Assembly: GCA_019155185.1 (NCBI GenBank)
Contig: CM032802.1
Span: forward strand, 6,176,501-6,240,500
Direction: 5' to 3'
DNA from: Beaufortia kweichowensis
Taxonomy: Eukaryota; Chordata; Actinopteri; Cypriniformes; Gastromyzontidae
Length of the DNA stretch: 64,000 bases
The notes below the pieces were generated by a model that saw only the letters and a list, made by a program, of their open reading frames with translations, did not search any database and was not told the origin of the DNA. The translations under genes and the position numbers were made by a program. Shown here piece by piece: positions 58,353 to 64,000 of this stretch (its first letter is position 1; the number at the start of each line of letters is the position of its first letter).

Positions 58353-61300
58353 ATGTTTTTTTCTCTCTACACACTCCTGCTTTTTCATCATCCTAATGCA
58401 AAGGCGGAAAACACTCTTTGCCGAATGATGGGAGATCCTAAATACCCGCTGGTGTCAAAGGATGGAGACATAACTATTGGAGCAATTTTTCCTGTCAGAA
58501 TTAAAGAAACATTACCTTCATTTGAGTTCACTAAAAAACCTCAGCCTTTATCATGCTCCAGGTTTGTTAAACTGGAAACTATTCATGAAAAAATACAACT
58601 AACAATGTTTATAAAACAAACTAATGTGTCTAACCTTAAGATATACTCTAATGTTTTTACAGTGTGAGTGTGAGAGATTTTCGTCTGGTTGAAATCATGG
58701 TTTTTGCAATAGAAGAGATTAACAGAAATGATACTTTGCTCCCAAATGTTTCTGTTGGCTATAGAATATATGACAGCTGTTCATCAAGACTGTCTTCTAT
58801 GAGTGCAATTATGACTGTGATGAATAGTCAGGAGTTTGAAGCAGGACACAAATGCAATGGACAGTCTCCTATACATGCTATCATAGGAGAAACAGAGTCT
58901 GCAACCACAATCATTCTGTCCAGAACTACAGGACCTTTTAAAATCCCAGTGGTAAGAAGCAATAACAGCAAAGGTTTCACACAATTTCTAGACTGAAGGC
59001 TGTTTAATGTCTCTTGTGATTTTTTTTCAGATAAGTCATTCATCTGCATGTGAATGTCTCAGTAATAGGAAAGATTATCCCACTTTCTTTAGAACTATTT
59101 CTAGTGATTATCATCAGGGCAGAGCACTTGCAATCCTGGTCAAGCATTTAGGCTGGACTTGGGTTGGAGCTGTAAATAGTGATAATGATTATGGAAACAA
59201 TGGAATGGAAATTTTTCTGAATGCAGCTAAAAAGGAGGGGATTTGTGTAGAGTACTCTGTGAAATTCTACAGAACAGAGCCTGAAAAACTCCTGAAAGTT
59301 GTAAGAACAATGAAACAAGGCACAGCTAAAGTGATTGTTGCATTTGTGTCATATATTGAAATGGGATTTCTTAATTGATCAGCTAATTATTCAGAACATT
59401 ACAGGCCTTCAAATGATTGGAGTGTTTGGATGGATAGCTTCAAAGAATTTGATCACTCCAGACTCTTTTCGTGTGATGGGAGGGTCACTGGGGTTTTCAC
59501 TAAGAAAAATTTATATTGAAGGGTTTTCAGATTATGTACATAAATCATTTTGGGAAAGAGATTTCCCATGCTCACAAAGAGATGGGAATTTTTCTCAAGC
59601 TGAATTAAACTGTAGCAGATATCAGGATCTACTCGTGCTGAGAAATTACAATGAAGATGTGGCTGAACATAGATATATAAGTAATGTCTATAAAGCAGTA
59701 TATGCTGTGGCTCATGCACTACACAATCTGCTCAAGTGCAAAGAACAAGGAAGTTGTACCAAAGCTGTGACAATACAACCACAACAGGTAAACAAAGAGA
59801 CATATAAGAAAGAATGCATCCCCATTTTAGTTTGATTATGTGTTACACTGCCACAGTGATAATGTCTTTTTAAACTAGGTAGTTGAGGCTTTAAAAAAGG
59901 TCAATTTCACAGTTAAATTTGGAGATCGTGTGTGGTTTGACAGCGGTGGTGGTGCAGTAGGCCATTATGAAGTTGTGAACTGGCAGCAGGATTCAGCTGG
60001 ATCATTTCAGTTTAAGCCGGTGGGCTATTATGATGCCTCACTGCCCCCAGACCAGCGCTTTGTGCTCGACACTAAAAACATGATCTGGGCTGGAGGAAAA
60101 CTGGAGGTAAATGACAATAACCTGTTAGCTAACAGGGTTTGTTTAAACTGGGGAAACAATGTTATAATAAAATAATAAATAAATAAATGGAGCAGTAAAA
60201 AAAATCTTAAAATGCTTCCTTACAGTATATGTAAAAAATATCACATTGTAAGGCTGACTTGACAAAGTCTATAAATCAACTATTGTAATCATTTGGAAAA
60301 CAAACTGTGCATTAAGTCCTGTGTGGGATATCTCTCTAATAGGCAATTTTTTACATCATGATATTTAGTTTATGTTAAATTATATGAAATAAACCAGAAA
60401 ATACAATGACTGCTAAAGAAAGTTTTAGTTTGCAGATGCATTTGGGGGCTTTTTTAACAAATATATGTGTATATGTGCATTAACGTGTGTTTATTTTGAT
60501 CAATTCATTTGTATATTATGTAACTATACTTATAATTATATAAAAGTAAGTACTTATAAAAGAAGAAAAAACAACCTAATGAACACACAGTTAATCTGCT
60601 GTTTCAGAATATTCACAAAATAACACTTTCTAATTTCTATAGAAAAAGTCTTTATTTTATGGTGAAAATGCAATGCTCTGGTTTCAGAATTATTAACAAA
60701 CTTGTCTTTATTTCATAGAGTCATAGATGTATAGATAATATATTATCTAAATATTTTATAGATGCATAAATAACGGGATGTAAAGGCATCATGTATGTTT
60801 CCATGCAGAAGCCAAGGTCTGTGTGTAGTGAGAGTTGTGCTCCAGGCACTAGGAAGGCTGTACAGAAAGGAAGACCTGTCTGCTGTTATGACTGTATTCC
60901 ATGTGCAGAAGGAGAAATCAGTAATGAGACAGGTAAACTTCAGACCATCACAAAATTTCAATCACAATGGTGTTCTTCTAATGTTCAGGATGTAGTTTGT
61001 TATCAAATGAGTTTATAAATAATTAGTGATCACAACTTTCTTTCCAGATTCAAATAACTGCATGCAGTGTCCAGGGGAATACTGGTCTAATGCTGAGAAC
61101 ACTGAATGTGTGTTAAAGGCTGTAGAGTTTCTGTCATTTACAGAAGTTATGGGTATAGTGCTAGTCTTTTTCTCTCTGTTTGGAGTAGGAATAACTGTAC
61201 TGATCACAGTGCTGTTTTACAGTAAGAAGGACACCCCCATAGTAAAAGCCAACAACTCAGAGCTGAGCTTCCTGCTGCTCTTCTCATTGACTCTGTGTTT

Positions 61301-61961
61301 TCTCTGTTCACTTACTTTCATTGGTCGTCCCACCGACTGGTCCTGTATGTTACGTCACACAGCATTTGGGATCACTTTTGTCCTCTGTATCTCCTGTGTT
61401 CTGGGGAAAACAATAGTTGTGTTAATGGCATTTAAGGCCACACTTCCAGGAAGTAATGTCATGAAATGGTTTGGGCCTTTACAACAGAGACTCAGTGTTC
61501 TTGCCTTTACACTTATACAGGTTCTTATCTGTGTGCTTTGGTTAACAATATCTCCTCCTTTTCCCTATAAAAATATGAACTATTATAAGGAGAAGATCAT
61601 TCTTGAATGTAGTTTAGGTTCAGCTGTTGGTTTCTGGGCTGTTCTGGGTTATATTGGTCTACTGGCTCTCTTGTGCTTCATTCTGGCTTTTCTGGCTCGA
61701 AAGCTGCCTGATAACTTCAATGAAGCTAAATTCATCACATTCAGTATGCTCATATTCTGTGCTGTGTGGATCACATTTATTCCAGCTTATGTCAGTTCTC
61801 CTGGAAAATTTTCTGTAGCTGTGGAGATATTTGCTATTTTAGCATCAAGTTTTGGTTTATTATTCTGTATATTTGCACCTAAATGTTACATCATCCTGTT
61901 TAAACCTGAACAAAATACAAAACAACATTTGATGGGGAAAACACAAACTAAGAACTACTGA
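58353..61961 (+). pseudogene. OlfC-10, V2R-like receptor with a 1-base insertion in exon 3
   Basis: Exons: 58353-58561, 58663-58951, 59031-59787, 59879-60106, 60809-60932 and 61048-61961. Exon 3 is 757 nt. An extra T at about 59369 (GGATTTCTTAATTGATC) shifts the frame to TGA at 59376, inside lobe 2 of the ligand-binding domain; 839 residues are expected otherwise. The signal peptide is MFFSLYTLLLFHHPNAKA. The pocket has Phe (GVFGW). Exon 4 has FDSGGGAVGHYEV where the others have FDSTGAAVAQYEV. Exon 3 ends CKEQGSCTKAVTIQPQQ. Exon 6 begins with EYWSNAENTEC, as in OlfC-4. Extracellular loop 1 is RPTDW. The tail ends TKNY. AATAAA is at 61964. Confidence 0.82.
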
Positions 61962-62399
61962 GAAATAAACAAACATTGTTATCGTAATATTGCACTGTTT
62001 TTATTGTTAATCTAAAGTAAAGCATTAGTTAAATAGTACAGTTTTACTAAATTTACAAAAACATTTACATATAAATGGATTACATACAAACAATCCTTAT
62101 TTGAAACTTTATAACTTCAAATAAACCCAATTTTGTTACAAAAATAAGGGCCCAGAGGTCTTTGGGTTGTTGCTGCTCTATACTAAGATGTGGTGTTGGT
62201 GTGGCAAAAAATACAGAAATCAGAAAGGCACCAATAAAACACTCCCAAGGGCAGACAACTTCTATGGCAAGTGGTGACCACGCTACCCCAAAGTTAACTA
62301 TCTGGGGAAAGCACCATTTAAGGACACTTAATTTCATTCTTTATAATAGGGACAGAGAGACGTGGATATTAACTCTAAAATCATCATGTCATTTGTGCT

Positions 62400-62520
62400 T
62401 GCCGTGGCCAGGGTGTTCTGGGTGGTTGCTACGCTGTTGCTAGGTGGCTGCTAGGCTAAGGTGTTTTAGATGTTTGCAAGGGTGTTGCCATGGGGTTGCT
62501 AGGCAGTTGCTAGGGTAATC
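62400..62520. repeat. GTTGCTAGG-type minisatellite
   Basis: Irregular tandem copies of GTTGCTAGG and GGTGTT units (GGTGGTTGCTACGCTGTTGC, GGGTTGCTAGGCAGTTGCTA). A similar motif is widespread in cyprinid genomes. Confidence 0.65.
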
Positions 62521-63035
62521 TGGATGGATATTTGCCACAGGCATGATTTAACGTTTAAAACGTCTGCCCAGATTCCCCCGGAAGTGAAGTCTCCCCTTTC
62601 ACACGTCTCCAACCCTTTCACACGTACATTTTAAAAACCCTAACTGTCCCCTGGAGTGAGTTGTTTTAATGGCTGTTTTGGTTTCCATGGAGACGCCTCA
62701 AGTTCGTCACCTGAAGATGGCGCTTCCCTACAGACTGCGGCCAGACTGTGGCTAATTCATTTTCTTTTTCATTTTCTCTCAAAACATTCTTATTTGCAAA
62801 GATGGACAAAATCACAATATAATATTTTAACATTAACTAACGAACAGTCTATGCTTTATGTAGTATTTGCTGTATTTCATTTTATTTAAATATTTTTGTA
62901 ATATCAGCATAAATACATGCAATAAACCACCTAAATCTCAATATTTTCATTTCTAAAGTTCGCTATCTTTTATTAAAAATATATTTTATTTATTGTTTAC
63001 TTGCAAATGCTTGTATTTGCAAGTAAACTATTTTA

Positions 63036-63083
63036 ACCATGGTTTTACTAGTTTAACCATGGTTTTACCATGGTAAAACAGCA
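63036..63083. repeat. palindromic AACCATGGTTTTAC repeat
   Basis: TTAACCATGGTTTTACTAG is followed by TTTAACCATGGTTTTACC and ATGGTAAAAC, forming direct and inverted copies. Confidence 0.6.
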
Positions 63084-63816
63084 TTGGACGACCGTTTTGT
63101 ATAGATATGTTGACATTACTCTGCATTTATGAACTGCATTTATGAGCTATTTTAGAATGAGAGTCTCTTCCAGCGCGCCTCTTTGTATGCAGCGAAAGGC
63201 GAATTTGAATCTGGCAGTCGGTTACATCACAGCAAATTCTAAAATCCCACATTTGGATCGTACTCTCTGGGACACGGAAATTTGAATCCCATATATGGGA
63301 CCGTATGTGTCAAGCGGTTAGGTGTCTATGACCCACATTGCCTCGGGCTTGGCCATAAATGGTGTGATTTCATAAATGTGTTCTGATCCGGGTGAACTGG
63401 AAGCATGTTCTCATAGTGTCAACGGCCACGGTGCCATATTCAGTCCCCTTGAAAGGAAACTTTTGCCTGCATTGATAACATGAACATTTATTTGAAAGTT
63501 TAGTCTGCTTTTAAAGCTATTTAATGAACTGAATGTGTAAATGTGCCTCACTGTCTACCATGGTTTTCATGATCTATTCTACCTAAACTACAGGGCCTTT
63601 GTTATCATTTATTGAACAAAGAAAGAAAGAGAATGAATAAGTACATACAGCAACAAGCATGAGTTGCATACAATCATATAAATGTTCTCATGTTCATAGT
63701 TTTATTTAAATGGTAACAAACAACGCTTATTTTCATATTTTAATTTCCATTTCTAAAATGAATTGCAAGATGGTACACACATATCTTCACCCCTGTTTGA
63801 TGTGACTGATGCTCTG

Positions 63817-63867
63817 CCCCATGAGGTCATTTTCTACGTATTGTTTATTCACATTATGTCTATAAAA
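63817..63867 (+). promoter_or_regulatory. OlfC-11 core promoter
   Basis: CCCCATGAGGTCATTTTCTA, TTTATTCACATTATG and TATAAAA at 63861-63867. The CCAAT-type part (ATTGGC) is changed to ATTTTC here. Confidence 0.68.
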
Positions 63868-63924
63868 ACAACCATTAGAGAACCGGATCAACTACAATTT
63901 GCAGCTGCAGACGAGCTCACTAGG

Positions 63925-64000
63925 ATGCTTTTATTTCTCTACACACTCCTGCTTTTTTATCACCTCCATGCAAAGGCAGAAAAAACTCTTTGCCGAATGA
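63925..64000 (+). CDS. OlfC-11, V2R-like receptor, start of exon 1 (cut by window end)
   Basis: The ATG at 63925 is 64 bp after the TATA box. It opens MLLFLYTLLLFYHLHAKAEK and continues TLCRM to the window end, the signal peptide and N-terminus typical of the array. Its 5' flank (TTTGATGTGACTGATGCTCT) is closest to that of OlfC-4. The rest of the gene lies outside, so integrity cannot be judged. Confidence 0.85.
   Translation, partial: MLLFLYTLLLFYHLHAKAEKTLCRM

Larger units (their letters stand above)
61970..63810. other. intergenic before OlfC-11, no gene seen
   Basis: No receptor exon. It contains the GTTGCTAGG minisatellite (62400-62520) and an AACCATGGTTTTAC palindromic stretch (about 63035-63085). 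62560-62760 has scattered GC-richer segments, probably repeat-derived. The 200 bp before the promoter resemble the same region of OlfC-4. Confidence 0.45.

Noticed and set aside
1..64000. CRISPR arrays, operons, tRNA or rRNA genes
   Set aside because: The repeats are transposons, micro- or minisatellites; the genes are spliced vertebrate genes; no cloverleaf or rRNA sequence was recognised.

Overview
The window is a stretch of AT-rich fish genomic DNA, most likely from a cyprinid. It holds a tandem array of OlfC (V2R-like, vomeronasal type 2) olfactory receptor genes of the class C GPCR family. The cyprinid guess rests on the receptor family, which is expanded in teleosts, and on cyprinid-type repeats: a TTAA-flanked palindromic MITE, a Tc1-like remnant, a DIRS1-like recombinase fragment and a GTTGCTAGG minisatellite. 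I cannot name the species or assign orthologous gene symbols.

Layout. Positions 352-2524 (minus strand) hold exons 1-4 of a divergent, CaSR-like OlfC gene whose last two exons lie outside the window. About 6.5 kb without a gene follows. A solitary fragment of the 7TM exon lies at 9235-9530. From 10.9 kb to the end there are ten plus-strand receptor genes in head-to-tail order, called OlfC-1 to OlfC-10 here, and the first exon of an eleventh at 63925. Each gene has the classic six exons: about 209 (signal peptide), 289, 756, 228, 124 (cysteine-rich) and about 914 nt (7TM). The predicted proteins are about 830-841 residues. OlfC-1, 3, 5, 6 and 9 read through intact. OlfC-2, 4, 7, 8 and 10 carry only 1-base indels, so they are either young pseudogenes or affected by sequence errors.

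The genes fall into two structural groups by the residue equivalent to CaSR Glu297 in the ligand pocket. It is Glu in OlfC-1, 2, 3, 5 and 7, Phe in 4, 9 and 10, and Val in 6 and 8. OlfC-5/6 and OlfC-7/8 are a duplicated two-gene block, and transposon insertions after the duplication can be seen against empty sites in the other copy. Exons 5 and 6 are almost identical between all genes, while introns 4 and the ligand-binding exons differ, which points to gene conversion. The few differences in the 7TM domain lie mainly in the extracellular loops, apart from an unconverted TM4-TM5 patch in OlfC-6 and OlfC-7.

Regulation. A common core promoter (TGAGGTCATTGGCTAC, then a TTCATCCATATTAAT-like stretch, then TATAAAA) precedes each gene by 55-75 bp and supports the chosen start codons. 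A separate module of about 270 bp recurs upstream of the first genes at 8201, 9933, 14657 and 20500. It is the best candidate here for an undescribed regulatory element. AATAAA signals lie within about 20 bp of most stop codons.
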